Counted from the first letter of the stretch, positions 34,686 through 43,472 are shown. The stretch is DNA of 64,000 nucleotides from Brochothrix thermosphacta DSM 20171 = FSL F6-1036 (GCF_036884295.1 NZ_CP145608.1:1426001-1490000), one strand, 5' to 3'. Notes: a model not told the origin generated them from the sequence alone. Made by a program: numbers and translations.

Positions 34686-34862
34686 TTACTTCGGTTGGTC
34701 GTGCTTTGAGCCTCTTGTACGGATAATGCCTTCTGCAATATAGTAAGCAATAATAATCCCCGCCAAAACAAGACTCAGTGTATAGCCAATTTGTTTTTGG
34801 AAGATTAGTAGCCCTAAGATAATCAATGTAAAGAAAATATTTCTTACTCGTTTTTTAGTCAT
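34686..34862 (-). CDS. Small membrane protein (58 aa)
   Basis: A 58-codon ORF starting ATG 34862 with GGAGGC 4 bp upstream. The layout is a basic N-terminus (MTKKRVRN), one long or two short hydrophobic segments (about 9-20 and 28-47), and a charged tail ending KHDQPK. It is unrecognised. It ends 12 bp before the RpiR gene, with whose AAAGGAG site it abuts, and starts 16 bp after the HD-hydrolase gene, so all three may share a transcript. Short length, good ribosome site and membrane pattern support it as real. Confidence 0.7.
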   Translation of the reverse strand: MTKKRVRNIFFTLIILGLLIFQKQIGYTLSLVLAGIIIAYYIAEGIIRTRGSKHDQPK

Positions 34863-34878
34863 AATGCCTCCTTAATTT

Positions 34879-35544
34879 TTAACGTTCGCCAGCCCACTCC
34901 GCATAAAATTGTTCAAGGTACGTTTCCAAAAACAAATGCCGTTGCTCTGCGAGTTTTTTTCCAGTTAGTGTATTCATTGTATCCTTTAAAGTCAGTAATT
35001 TCTCATAAAAATGCATAATTGCTGTATCTTCGTCATTTCGGTATTCTGCCAGTGTCATGTTTAGACGTGGTTGCGCATTCGGAAGATGCATCGGGCGACC
35101 TTTACTACCACTATATACCATCGTACGCGCAATCCCAATCGCACCAAGCGCATCAATACGATCAGCATCTTGCACCACTTTACCCTCGAGCGATAAAACT
35201 TTATCCGCATTACTACCACCTTTAAAAGACATATCTGCAATGATCTGCATAATTTGCCGAACAACGTTCTCTTCTAACTGTTGCTCAAACAACCAATCTA
35301 AAAGTTCAGTTTGCGCTATTTTTTCGTCAGCTACCAACTTGTCATCCACTGTATCATGAAGCAATGCAGCCATTTCACAAATAAACAGATCTGCCTGCTC
35401 TTCTTTTGCAAGCGTTAAAGTTAACTTTCGCACACGATGAATATGCCACCAATCATGACCTGTGGTATCTGCAGCTAACAATTGTTTTACATGTTGTTCG
35501 GTTGCTAACAAGCAGCTTTCTTTTATTGCGTTTGTTGGCATCAT
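34879..35544 (-). CDS. HD-domain phosphohydrolase
   Basis: About 221 aa. HD superfamily metal-dependent phosphohydrolase of the YedJ/YpgQ type, probably acting on nucleotides or other phosphate esters. Metal ligands are visible: HDWWHIHRV (about 31-39), then ALLHDTVDDK (about 64-73) with the HD pair, and QDADRIDALGAIGIART (about 127-143). The start is ATG 35544 or the next codon, preceded by AGAGGGTG; the GTG within that site is too close. The substrate is unknown. Confidence 0.85.
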   Translation of the reverse strand: MMPTNAIKESCLLATEQHVKQLLAADTTGHDWWHIHRVRKLTLTLAKEEQADLFICEMAALLHDTVDDKLVADEKIAQTELLDWLFEQQLEENVVRQIMQIIADMSFKGGSNADKVLSLEGKVVQDADRIDALGAIGIARTMVYSGSKGRPMHLPNAQPRLNMTLAEYRNDEDTAIMHFYEKLLTLKDTMNTLTGKKLAEQRHLFLETYLEQFYAEWAGER

Positions 35545-35642
35545 GCGCACCCTCTTTCAAAATGTCATCGTTTTCATTCCACTCTTACATTATAAGGCAA
35601 GCTTGTGAAAATAGAAACTGCTTCAACGCTAAAAAATATGAC

Positions 35643-35671
35643 TTGTGTCCCCTACACGTTCATGCCATAAT
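35643..35671 (+). promoter_or_regulatory. rsgA promoter
   Basis: The -35 box TTGTGT (35643-35648) and the -10 box CATAAT (35666-35671) are 17 bp apart. Transcription would start near 35678, giving a leader of about 145 nt before rsgA. Confidence 0.6.
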
Positions 35672-35716
35672 AAAACTATTAACTTGATAACTATCAAGAA
35701 CCAGAAAGGATGTTGC

Positions 35717-35785
35717 ATGATGGGAGTTTTAACTACATTATACGCCGTTGTAAATCAATTAGAGATGAGGGCGAAGATTTCCTAA
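35717..35785 (+). CDS. Putative 22-aa leader peptide upstream of rsgA
   Basis: MMGVLTTLYAVVNQLEMRAK plus IS and a stop. AGAAAGGATG lies 7 bp before the first ATG. Its last codons overlap the 5' arm of a hairpin that competes with the one hiding the rsgA ribosome site. It has no homologue known to me. Support comes from the good ribosome site and the alternative structures; translation is inferred. Confidence 0.5.
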   Translation: MMGVLTTLYAVVNQLEMRAKIS

Positions 35786-35815
35786 CAGTGCTTCTCCCTC
35801 AATTATGAGGAGAGA
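35767..35815 (+). promoter_or_regulatory. Candidate translational attenuator of rsgA
   Basis: Segment 1 GAGGGCGAAG (35767-35776) pairs with segment 2 CTTCTCCCTC (35791-35800), nine of ten positions. Segment 2, TCTCCCTCA (35793-35801), can instead pair with segment 3, TGAGGAGAGA (35806-35815), which contains the rsgA Shine-Dalgarno GAGGAGA. The two pairings exclude each other. Segment 1 lies within the leader ORF, so ribosomes there would set which hairpin forms. Confidence 0.55.
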
Positions 35816-35821
35816 TTATTT

Positions 35822-36847
35822 ATGTACACACTAGAACAACTCGGATGGCACACGTTTTTCGAAGATACACTCACTGAGCAAGAACGCTCACGATTGGCAC
35901 GCATAACTGTGACCGGACAAAATACTTACCAAGCATTAACGCTCGAAGGTAAAATAAACCTTAAATTAACTGGGAGCTTTTCACGTACGATCACAACAAA
36001 ATTTGAGCTACCGGCTGTCGGTGATTGGGTGGTGACCGATGAAACAAAACAGGTGATCCATCGACGCTTACCGCGCCAAACAAACTTTGTGCGTAATATT
36101 CCCGGTGAGAAAGACGAACGTCAAGTAGTTGCCGCTAATATTGAAGAAGTTTGGTTGGTGATGAGCCTTAACAAGGATTTCAACTTGAAACGACTGAACC
36201 GCTATGTGACAACAGCTTGGGACAGTGGTGCTATCCCTGTGATTGTTTTAACAAAAAGTGATTTAGTGACAGACCTCGAAGATTACCTTGCCCAAGTTGA
36301 AAGTGAACATATGGGCATCGAAATTATTGCTTGCAGTGCTTTAAATGGGGCTGGTTTTGATCGTTTAAACAAGCGCCTTGTTGAGCACCGAACAATCGCG
36401 CTTGTGGGTTCATCGGGTGCAGGTAAATCAACGTTGCTCAATTATTTAGCAGGTGAAGAAATTCAAACAACGAGCGGTATTCGTGACGACGATAGTCGTG
36501 GCCGCCATACAACCACCTCGCGCTTTTTATTACCGGTCGGTGACGCTTGGATTATTGATACACCTGGTATGCGCGAACTACAGCTTTGGGCTGATTCAGA
36601 AAGCTTAGATACTACTTTTACCGATATCAAGGAACTGACTGCAAACTGTCGTTTCAATAACTGTACGCATAACAATGAACCGGGATGTGCAGTCACAGCG
36701 GCATTGACAGACGGAACTCTTTCGACACAACGTTGGGCTGAATATACGAAACTGCAAAAAGAACTGGCTTACCTTGAACGAAAAGCTAACCCCGTCAGTC
36801 AACGTCAGTACATGAAAGCGATAATTAAGAAGTATAAGAAAAAATAA
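35822..36847 (+). CDS. rsgA: Ribosome small subunit-dependent GTPase RsgA
   Basis: Circularly permuted GTPase that checks late 30S assembly. At 341 aa it is full length. An N-terminal OB-fold (about 30-90) is followed by the permuted G motifs in the order G4 TKSD (about 141-144), G1 GSSGAGKST (about 195-203), G2 region DDSRGRHTTT and G3 DTPGMREL. A C-terminal zinc-binding stretch has Cys and His in NCRFNNCTHNNEPGC. GAGGAGAG lies 8 bp before the ATG within an inhibitory hairpin. It is monocistronic and ends at a bidirectional terminator. Confidence 0.93.
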   Translation: MYTLEQLGWHTFFEDTLTEQERSRLARITVTGQNTYQALTLEGKINLKLTGSFSRTITTKFELPAVGDWVVTDETKQVIHRRLPRQTNFVRNIPGEKDERQVVAANIEEVWLVMSLNKDFNLKRLNRYVTTAWDSGAIPVIVLTKSDLVTDLEDYLAQVESEHMGIEIIACSALNGAGFDRLNKRLVEHRTIALVGSSGAGKSTLLNYLAGEEIQTTSGIRDDDSRGRHTTTSRFLLPVGDAWIIDTPGMRELQLWADSESLDTTFTDIKELTANCRFNNCTHNNEPGCAVTAALTDGTLSTQRWAEYTKLQKELAYLERKANPVSQRQYMKAIIKKYKKK

Positions 36848-36880
36848 AATGTTTTAAAATTATAATTATTTTCCACACTC

Positions 36881-36909
36881 AAAAACCACCCTTTTGGGTG
36901 GTTTTTTTG
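36881..36909. terminator. Bidirectional terminator between rsgA and the PucR-type gene
   Basis: AAAAACCACCC pairs with GGGTGGTTTTTTT around TTTT. The A-run on one side and T-run on the other allow use from both converging genes. Confidence 0.9.
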
Positions 36910-36942
36910 GTTCTCTATTAAACTGTTCAACTTTCTGTTTGT

Positions 36943-37806
36943 TTACACACCAACTAGCAGATAACATAAAAATAAGGCTTCATTTGATTTAAGAGATAAT
37001 CCGGTTTGTTCATAAAACCGTTGAATGCGATATAACAATGTATTCCGATGAATAAATAATTTTTGGGCAGTATGAGCAATGTTCCCTTCATTTTTCCATA
37101 ATTCCTTAATTAAAGAAACAGTATCAGGTTGTGCAATTAACACCTCTTTTAATTGTTGTAAGATAACGCTATCTGCCGTCATTTGACTCGCATGTTCTTT
37201 AAATAACAACTTAGGAATGTTCACAACACTATCTCCTGTTAAATGTTGTAAATGAACTTGAAATAAACGCTTTTCTTCTATAAAATAAGCGGGTAATTGT
37301 GGTGAAACATCATAATATGAACCGATCACACAACTTGAATGGGCATAAAAATCACTATCTAAGACCGTCAGTATTGACGCCAGACTTTCATCTGTTAGAG
37401 CATCCGTTGTTTTTTCTTCTACCAATACGCCACTCGTTTCAGTTAATAGAAAACGAGTGCGACGCCCTTCAAATAATGCATCGAATAAATTTAACCACTC
37501 CCCCATTTGTTGAGTGTTATCTGCAAAACGGACATCAAAATAGATACAACGTACGGGTGCAGATACCGAGGGAAGGATCGCAGTTTCTCCCGTTAAAAAG
37601 GCATGCCAAGGTGACCGTTTAATTGAAGGCTTTGAAACGATTTCTTGTTGGTAGAGCGAGGTCAACAATGCTATTTCACTAGCCGTTAAATCGGTCTCAG
37701 GAATGCTAAGATATTGCGTTTCATGAGGGATATTAATATGAGCCGGTAAAGGGTTTGAACCCGTTTTAGCCGTCGGATAGATGGTTAGTAATTTTGTAGG
37801 TGTCAT
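36943..37806 (-). CDS. PucR/CdaR-type helix-turn-helix regulator
   Basis: 287 aa. The C-terminal PucR-type HTH is clear: IKELWKNEGNIAHTAQKLFI and HRNTLLYRIQRFYEQTGLSL (about 228-268). The N-terminal two thirds are not recognised and probably bind a ligand. It is divergent from the MsmX/UgpC-type ATPase gene, a pairing I recall from other low-GC bacteria, and is the likely regulator of that gene. A TGTAAGCCTTTACA palindrome lies 19 bp before its start. GGAGGA precedes the ATG. Confidence 0.8.
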   Translation of the reverse strand: MTPTKLLTIYPTAKTGSNPLPAHINIPHETQYLSIPETDLTASEIALLTSLYQQEIVSKPSIKRSPWHAFLTGETAILPSVSAPVRCIYFDVRFADNTQQMGEWLNLFDALFEGRRTRFLLTETSGVLVEEKTTDALTDESLASILTVLDSDFYAHSSCVIGSYYDVSPQLPAYFIEEKRLFQVHLQHLTGDSVVNIPKLLFKEHASQMTADSVILQQLKEVLIAQPDTVSLIKELWKNEGNIAHTAQKLFIHRNTLLYRIQRFYEQTGLSLKSNEALFLCYLLVGV

Positions 37807-37824
37807 GTGAATTCCTCCTTTTAA

Positions 37825-37838
37825 TGTAAGCCTTTACA
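37825..37838. promoter_or_regulatory. Palindromic operator, cre-like
   Basis: TGTAA-GCCT-TTACA is a perfect inverted repeat of 5 bp around 4 bp, located between the PucR-type gene and the sugar ABC ATPase gene. Thirteen of its bases are identical to the site upstream of the beta-glucoside PTS (33755). Confidence 0.5.
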
Positions 37839-37941
37839 TATTTGGTTAGTTTGCTACTTTTTTTGTGCGATGTGTCTATACGCTATTGTTTATTGGCATT
37901 ATATACTAGTAATAGATAAAACAAACAAAGGGGTTTTTAAA

Positions 37942-39048
37942 ATGGTACAAATGGCATTGCGTAATATTTATAAAAAGTATGACAACTCAGACGGTTTCGC
38001 AGTAACAGATTTTAACCTTGAAATTGCTGATCAAGAATTCATTGTTTTCGTTGGACCTTCAGGCTGTGGTAAATCAACAACCCTTCGTATGGTTGCTGGA
38101 CTTGAAGACATAAGTGATGGTGAACTTTACATCGGCGATAAATTGATGAATGAAGTGGCACCTAAAGACCGTGACATCGGGATGGTATTCCAAAACTATG
38201 CGCTTTATCCACATATGAGTATTTATGATAATATGGCATTTGGTTTGAAATTACGTAAATACAGTAAAGCTGAAATCAAGCAACGAGTAACAGATGCTGC
38301 AGATATCTTAGGATTAACGGAATATTTGGAACGTAAACCCGCTGCATTATCAGGTGGACAACGCCAACGTGTTGCTTTAGGACGTGCGATTGTGCGTGAT
38401 GCAAAAGTCTTTTTAATGGATGAACCACTATCTAACTTAGATGCTAAATTACGTGTAGCGATGCGTGCTGAAATCGCAAAACTACATAACCGTTTAAAAA
38501 CAACAACAATTTATGTAACACATGATCAAACAGAAGCAATGACGATGGCAGATAGAATTGTTATTATGAAAGACGGATTTGTTCAACAAATCGGCTCTCC
38601 AAAGGAAGTTTATAACCACCCTAACAACGTTTTTGTAGCCGGCTTTATTGGCTCACCAGCAATGAACTTCTTCAATGTTGAATTGAAAAATGGTTACATT
38701 AGCACTGAAGGCGGCGACATGAACTTCCACGTGCCTGAAGGTAAATACAAAGTGTTAAAAGCACAAGGCTATGAAGGTAAAAAACTTGTTTTTGGTATTC
38801 GACCAGAAGATATTCATAACGAACCCTTAGTGTTAGAAACATTAGCAGAAAGTACAATGGACGTTGAAGTAGTCGTTTCAGAATTATTAGGCGCTGAAAC
38901 AATGTTATATACTAAGATTGAAGACACAGAATTTGTATCTAAGGTGCCCGCACGCGACGATTATGAAGCCGGAGATATTATTAAATTAGCCTTCAACCTC
39001 AGCAAAGCACACTTCTTCGACACTGAAACTGAATTAGTAATTAAGTAG
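37942..39048 (+). CDS. msmX: Multiple-sugar ABC transporter ATP-binding protein (MsmX/UgpC type)
   Basis: Shared ATPase that energises several carbohydrate ABC transporters in Firmicutes. The protein is 368 aa from ATG 37942 (AAAGGGG upstream); 24 in-frame codons further upstream lack a start signal. Walker A is GPSGCGKST (about 37-45), the signature LSGGQRQRV (about 133-141), and Walker B VFLMDEPLSNLDA (about 153-165). The H-loop histidine is in VTHDQTEAM, and the C-terminal MalK-type OB domain follows. The LplABC-type importer at 43523-46879 has no ATPase, so MsmX is its likely partner. Confidence 0.92.
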   Translation: MVQMALRNIYKKYDNSDGFAVTDFNLEIADQEFIVFVGPSGCGKSTTLRMVAGLEDISDGELYIGDKLMNEVAPKDRDIGMVFQNYALYPHMSIYDNMAFGLKLRKYSKAEIKQRVTDAADILGLTEYLERKPAALSGGQRQRVALGRAIVRDAKVFLMDEPLSNLDAKLRVAMRAEIAKLHNRLKTTTIYVTHDQTEAMTMADRIVIMKDGFVQQIGSPKEVYNHPNNVFVAGFIGSPAMNFFNVELKNGYISTEGGDMNFHVPEGKYKVLKAQGYEGKKLVFGIRPEDIHNEPLVLETLAESTMDVEVVVSELLGAETMLYTKIEDTEFVSKVPARDDYEAGDIIKLAFNLSKAHFFDTETELVIK

Positions 39049-39093
39049 TGAAAGTGGAAACACCTCGTCGATTCTCTAAAAAATTGGAAAAAT

Positions 39094-39370
39094 AAAAAAC
39101 ATTCATTAGACTAGAAATTTTAGTTAGGATAGACTGATTACCGAAAGAAAGCTAAGCTCATTTTACTTTATCGAAATTAGAATGGATTAAAAATCGAACG
39201 TGTTAGACTAGAAATTTCAGTTGAGGTAGGCTGATTCATGCCTACTAAAGCACTTAAATTTCAGGTCTCGTTATATTATTGAATCCCGTTATGAAATTTT
39301 GATACAGTAAGCTTAGTTTTTCTGGAGGAATGTCTATTTAAAACTTAAATGTCAGGTCTAATGTTTTTTT
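39094..39370. repeat. Structured dispersed element, copy 3 (nested)
   Basis: The outer arms AAAAAACATT-CATTAGAC (39094-39107) and GTCTAATGTTTTTT (39355-39369) pair with each other although 250 bp apart. Between them is the shared linker (CCGAAAGAAAGCTAAGCTCA) and a complete inner element at about 39186-39280, with AGACTAGAAATTT / AAATTTCAGGTCT arms and AGGC / GCCT tip. One element thus appears inserted in another. It follows the msmX-type gene and may terminate it. Confidence 0.75.
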
Positions 39371-39395
39371 GTGCGTTTATGAAATTACTGACATT

Positions 39396-39550
39396 GTTGC
39401 GAAGCTAAAAGCTTACAAAGACAGTATGGGTGCTGACGTTGTGCGAAGCTATGAGCTTACAAAGACAGTATGGGACGGAGCGACAGCGAGTACCACTCCT
39501 TTGCTAATATCGTAGCGAATTCATTCGCTTTACGAGAGTACCACTCCTTC
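39396..39550. repeat. Tail module of the dispersed element, copy 2
   Basis: A 30-bp unit (GAAGCTAAAAGCTTACAAAG continuing to TATGGG) at 39401-39430 recurs at 39445-39474 with two mismatches, period 44 bp. It is followed by GGGACGGAGC, a hairpin GTAGCGAAT / ATTCGCTTTAC and two AGTACCACTCC units (39489, 39537). The same blocks lie at 12797-12950. Confidence 0.75.
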
Positions 39551-39594
39551 TGTTGATGTACTAATTTCCCATTTCACTCCTCATGTTTTTTCAA

Positions 39595-41070
39595 CTACTC
39601 TTCATTACCAAATTGTTGGCGATAATCTCTTGGTGAAATACCGGATACATTTTTAAAGTTTTTATAAAAATAGCCTGTGCTGGTGTATCCAATTTTTTCA
39701 CTAATTTCATTGATGTTATAATCCGAATGTAACAATAAATCTTTTGCTTTTGTGATGCGATAATGATTTAAATATTGTGAGAAACTCTTTTTTGTTTCTT
39801 TTTTAAAGAGTTGTCCTAAATACATCGCATTTAAATGCAATTGTTCAGCTACCTCTTTTAATGTTAAATCTGTGCGGTAACGCTCCATAATAATTTGTAA
39901 AACATGTTGTATATTAGGACTAAATTGTTTCACGTCAATTTCACGTTCCACTTGTTTAATACTTGTCTCAATTATTTTTTGCAGTTTTTGAAATGTTTTT
40001 ATCGTAGAAATTTCTAGCAGCGCCTCTTGGTAAGCCACTTGATCTGCTTGGTTGAATCTTCGATAAATATCAGCCAGTGTCAAGAAGCTAATGTGTGTCA
40101 CATAACTAGGTGTCATTTCTTGTTCATACATTAACGTGAAGATCGCTTGAACCTCTGCTTCTATCGTTGTCATTTTTCCCAGTGTCAGTGCATGATGTAA
40201 CTTATCCAACGAAATTTCTTGTGGCACTTCTGATTCATCAAGGCTAGCGAGTAGTCGTTTTAGTTGTTGAACACCTGATAATTCGTAAAAACTACAGAGC
40301 GTTAATACTTGCTGCGCTTGCTCATAACTGTGTGCTACTTCTGTGTATGGTACTTCTGTTTTCCCTAGTCCTAATTTAAAATCAGCTTCCTTGAGTAATT
40401 CACGTAATTGCCGTAAAAAATCACGCAACTCATACTTCAATCCGCGAAAAACAATCATGAAAATATCTTCTTGGAAGAAAAAATACGGCTGTTTATTTTT
40501 CTTTACTAAATCCATTAAGAAACCATGGTGCTTTTCCAATCCTTTAAAAATCAATGCCGTATAGCGTTCATTTTCAATCGTGTAGCCATATGTCGCCATC
40601 TCTGTCACGAAGTTTTCCGTTACATTCGGCAGGTTCAGCCATTCTTGAATCAGTGTTTGAAACTGTTGCGGTTGCCCACTATTACTTGTTTCAATCATAC
40701 TTATTTTTTCTACGATACTTTCAACATTCTTTAAAAGCTCGCTCTTATCGACAGGTTTTACTAAATAATTTTCGGCACCCAGTACCAAACCTTCTTTAAC
40801 ATAACTGAATTCTTGATAACCTGACATGATAATAAAATGGAAACGATAACCATCATTTTGCGCTTGTTGAACAAATTCAATCCCTGACATGGCTGGCATT
40901 GTTACATCAGTTATCACAATATCAACGGGATGTTCACGTATAAAATCAAGTGCTTCTTGTCCATTTTTAGCAGTACCGCTAATTTCAATGCCCATATTTT
41001 CCCAGTTGATAATTTTTTTCAAACCATTGAGTATCATATACTCATCGTCTACTAACAACAATTTATACAT
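39595..41070 (-). CDS. AraC-type response regulator, YesN family
   Basis: 491 aa. The receiver domain is at 1-120, with phospho-acceptor Asp55 in VITDVTMPAMSG and Lys in YLVKPVDK. A middle linker is of unknown fold. A C-terminal pair of AraC HTH motifs is at about 385-490 (LKEVAEQLHLNAMYLGQLFK, INEISEKIGYTSTGYFYKNF). It pairs with the kinase gene that it overlaps by 8 bp and probably activates the oligosaccharide ABC operon, upstream of which a 21-bp-phased repeat is found. Confidence 0.93.
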   Translation of the reverse strand: MYKLLLVDDEYMILNGLKKIINWENMGIEISGTAKNGQEALDFIREHPVDIVITDVTMPAMSGIEFVQQAQNDGYRFHFIIMSGYQEFSYVKEGLVLGAENYLVKPVDKSELLKNVESIVEKISMIETSNSGQPQQFQTLIQEWLNLPNVTENFVTEMATYGYTIENERYTALIFKGLEKHHGFLMDLVKKNKQPYFFFQEDIFMIVFRGLKYELRDFLRQLRELLKEADFKLGLGKTEVPYTEVAHSYEQAQQVLTLCSFYELSGVQQLKRLLASLDESEVPQEISLDKLHHALTLGKMTTIEAEVQAIFTLMYEQEMTPSYVTHISFLTLADIYRRFNQADQVAYQEALLEISTIKTFQKLQKIIETSIKQVEREIDVKQFSPNIQHVLQIIMERYRTDLTLKEVAEQLHLNAMYLGQLFKKETKKSFSQYLNHYRITKAKDLLLHSDYNINEISEKIGYTSTGYFYKNFKNVSGISPRDYRQQFGNEE

Positions 41071-42775
41071 CAGTTATTTCCTCCTCAAAGGTTAGTCGTA
41101 CAATCACTCCGCCTGACAAATTGTGATACAACACCATAGTGGCATTGTCTCCAAAAACTAATTTCAAACGATCGCTGACATTCATTAAACCAATAGATGT
41201 TTGGTGCCGTTCCTTGCTTACATCCTCTACTAATAAACGATTAACTTCCGTTAAACGCTCGTCCGACATTCCTTTACCGTTATCAATCACATCAATCACG
41301 ACAGACGTGTTTTTACGATACACTTTCACGCTAATTGCATTATCAATCCGTGAGAAATCAATGCCATGTACAAAATAATTTTCAATAAGCGGTTGTACAA
41401 TATATTTCGGTACCATCACATCATCTATTTCAGAATCCACTGTAAAGTGATAAGCAATCCGATCAGGATAACGCATTTGATAGAGGAAAACATATTTTTC
41501 ACAAAATTCTAATTCTCTTTGTAGCGTCACCGTTTTTTCTTGCATCGTATTATTCCGAAGTAAACTCGCAAATGAGTATACAACTTCAGCTAACTCATCA
41601 ACCCCTTCACTCACTGCGTACATGCGGATATATTCCAACGTATTATACAAAAAATGTGGGTTAATCTGTGACTGTAATGCCCTCATGTGCGCATCTTTTT
41701 GCTCTATTTCTAGCAAATAAATATCTTTCACCTGCTGATTAATATCATCCAACATCAGGTTGATGCCGACGGCAATTTCTTTCAACTCACGTTGCTTATT
41801 CTCTTCATTTATCCGAACCGATAGATTACTGTCAGTCACATGATTCATCGTCACTAATATATCCTCGACTTGACGACTATAAGCGCCAAATGTACGGAAT
41901 AAAATAATCAATAAAATACCATCTAATAATAAACTTCCCATTAAAATCCAACTGTAGTTTTTAAAAGCTGCCTCGTAGATAATATTTTTGGGTGTTAAAA
42001 CAACGACTTTTAAATTCGCACCACTTGCATTTTGTGTCATAAAATAGTTATCGTCTAACACATTCTCTTTCAAGGAAATGATACTTTTTAAATCTTTACG
42101 TGCATCAAGTGGTTTCGTGACTTTATTGCCAGTATAGCTATACATTAACTGGTCAGTTTGTGAATAAATCAGAATCTGTTGTTGCCGAGCGCCGCTCATT
42201 GAGGTGATAATATTTTTAATCATCGCCTCATCCGCAATCAACGAAAAAGTCCCCGTACTATTAATGCTTTCTGTTTGGGTAATCGGTTTGCTAATAACTA
42301 ATTGATTTTTAGGCTGAGGTAACGCCTTAATTTTTTCACCAGCTTTTTTAGATTGATTTGAATAATAAGTCTCATCAAAATCATTTAACGAGACTTGGAT
42401 ACCACCAATACCTATTTGAAGCTGGTACAATTGCTTCACCATTTGTGGCCAATAACGTTGTTCTGTCCCTTCTCTTTTAAGAGTAGCTCGCAAATATTCT
42501 GCATGCCCAAGGTTAAAATACTCATAAAGATTTTCAATGCTTTTACTATCATTTAATAAATTATCAACAATTAAGTCTGTCTGTTGTTCAAGATTATTAA
42601 CTGTATCCGTTAAAAAATTCGCCGTTTGTTCATTATCTTTTTGGGCATCTTCTACATATGTTTGGAAAATTGTATACCCTACAATTAACGTAAAAAGAGT
42701 GATGATTATAATCATCACCACTGCATAGATACGTAATAAAGTATTCATCAAGTTTGTTTGTTTCATATTATTCAT
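41063..42775 (-). CDS. Sensor histidine kinase, YesM family
   Basis: About 570 aa membrane kinase. An N-terminal membrane segment (about residues 7-35) and a second near 285 flank a large extracellular sensor domain. A HAMP-like linker follows, then the His_kinase domain with QSQINPHFLYNTLEYIR. The HATPase N and G boxes are VQPLIENYFVHGI and DNGKGMS. The start is placed at ATG 42775, overlapping the YesL stop (ATGAATAA). An ATG three codons on is possible. The ligand is probably an oligosaccharide, or its binding protein. Confidence 0.9.
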   Translation of the reverse strand: MNNMKQTNLMNTLLRIYAVVMIIIITLFTLIVGYTIFQTYVEDAQKDNEQTANFLTDTVNNLEQQTDLIVDNLLNDSKSIENLYEYFNLGHAEYLRATLKREGTEQRYWPQMVKQLYQLQIGIGGIQVSLNDFDETYYSNQSKKAGEKIKALPQPKNQLVISKPITQTESINSTGTFSLIADEAMIKNIITSMSGARQQQILIYSQTDQLMYSYTGNKVTKPLDARKDLKSIISLKENVLDDNYFMTQNASGANLKVVVLTPKNIIYEAAFKNYSWILMGSLLLDGILLIILFRTFGAYSRQVEDILVTMNHVTDSNLSVRINEENKQRELKEIAVGINLMLDDINQQVKDIYLLEIEQKDAHMRALQSQINPHFLYNTLEYIRMYAVSEGVDELAEVVYSFASLLRNNTMQEKTVTLQRELEFCEKYVFLYQMRYPDRIAYHFTVDSEIDDVMVPKYIVQPLIENYFVHGIDFSRIDNAISVKVYRKNTSVVIDVIDNGKGMSDERLTEVNRLLVEDVSKERHQTSIGLMNVSDRLKLVFGDNATMVLYHNLSGGVIVRLTFEEEITDV

Positions 42776-43385
42776 CGTCCGCTGCAAGTTTATCCTCAAT
42801 AATTGATACCCACTGTTTTGCTGTAAATATGCAGATGATTTGAATTAATGCCATCGTTGCAAACATGATTAATCCTGGGAATTTGTACGTAATAAATAAT
42901 ACAATCCCAATTCCAAAAATCAATTTAACAAGCATGAAAAAATTCGAATAAAATGTGATAAACGCTAATTTAATCAAATTCGCTAGCCCCATATCAAAGC
43001 GACTGTGTAGCACTAAACTGTAACTGTAAGTAACAAACAGACAGAAGAGTACAAAAACAAGTAAAAAATCTATTACGAGGAATAAGATACCTTGAACTTG
43101 CACTGATAAATAAAGGTTATAGCCAATAAATAAACTAAGTCCCGCATAAATTCCAAATAAAGCATTCCCACGTTTCCAGTTTTGTTTATAGGTTAACCAG
43201 GCATTCTTCCAAGTTATTTTTTTATAATCCCATTCATGTTCTGTGAAAAGTTGATTGATTGTTAAAAAGGCCGGGCCGATTCCAACAACAATTAACCCCA
43301 TCACTGTCAATAATATGAAGTATAAATTCAACTTAATTATCACATAACACCGTATAAAGACATTTTCTAACATTTCACCAATCAT
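42768..43385 (-). CDS. YesL family membrane protein (DUF624)
   Basis: 205 aa with about five hydrophobic segments. GIGPAFLTINQLF near residue 36 is typical of the family. YesL homologues co-occur with YesMN and LplABC-like transporters, but their role is not known. It is the first gene of the YesL-YesM-YesN unit and overlaps YesM by 8 bp. Confidence 0.85.
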   Translation of the reverse strand: MIGEMLENVFIRCYVIIKLNLYFILLTVMGLIVVGIGPAFLTINQLFTEHEWDYKKITWKNAWLTYKQNWKRGNALFGIYAGLSLFIGYNLYLSVQVQGILFLVIDFLLVFVLFCLFVTYSYSLVLHSRFDMGLANLIKLAFITFYSNFFMLVKLIFGIGIVLFITYKFPGLIMFATMALIQIICIFTAKQWVSIIEDKLAADDE

Positions 43386-43472
43386 TGTTATTCCCCTTTT
43401 CTCATATCCACTCTGCTGCTTAATTTTAGCATAGATATATTCGTTCGTAATACATATTCAGCAAATAAACTA

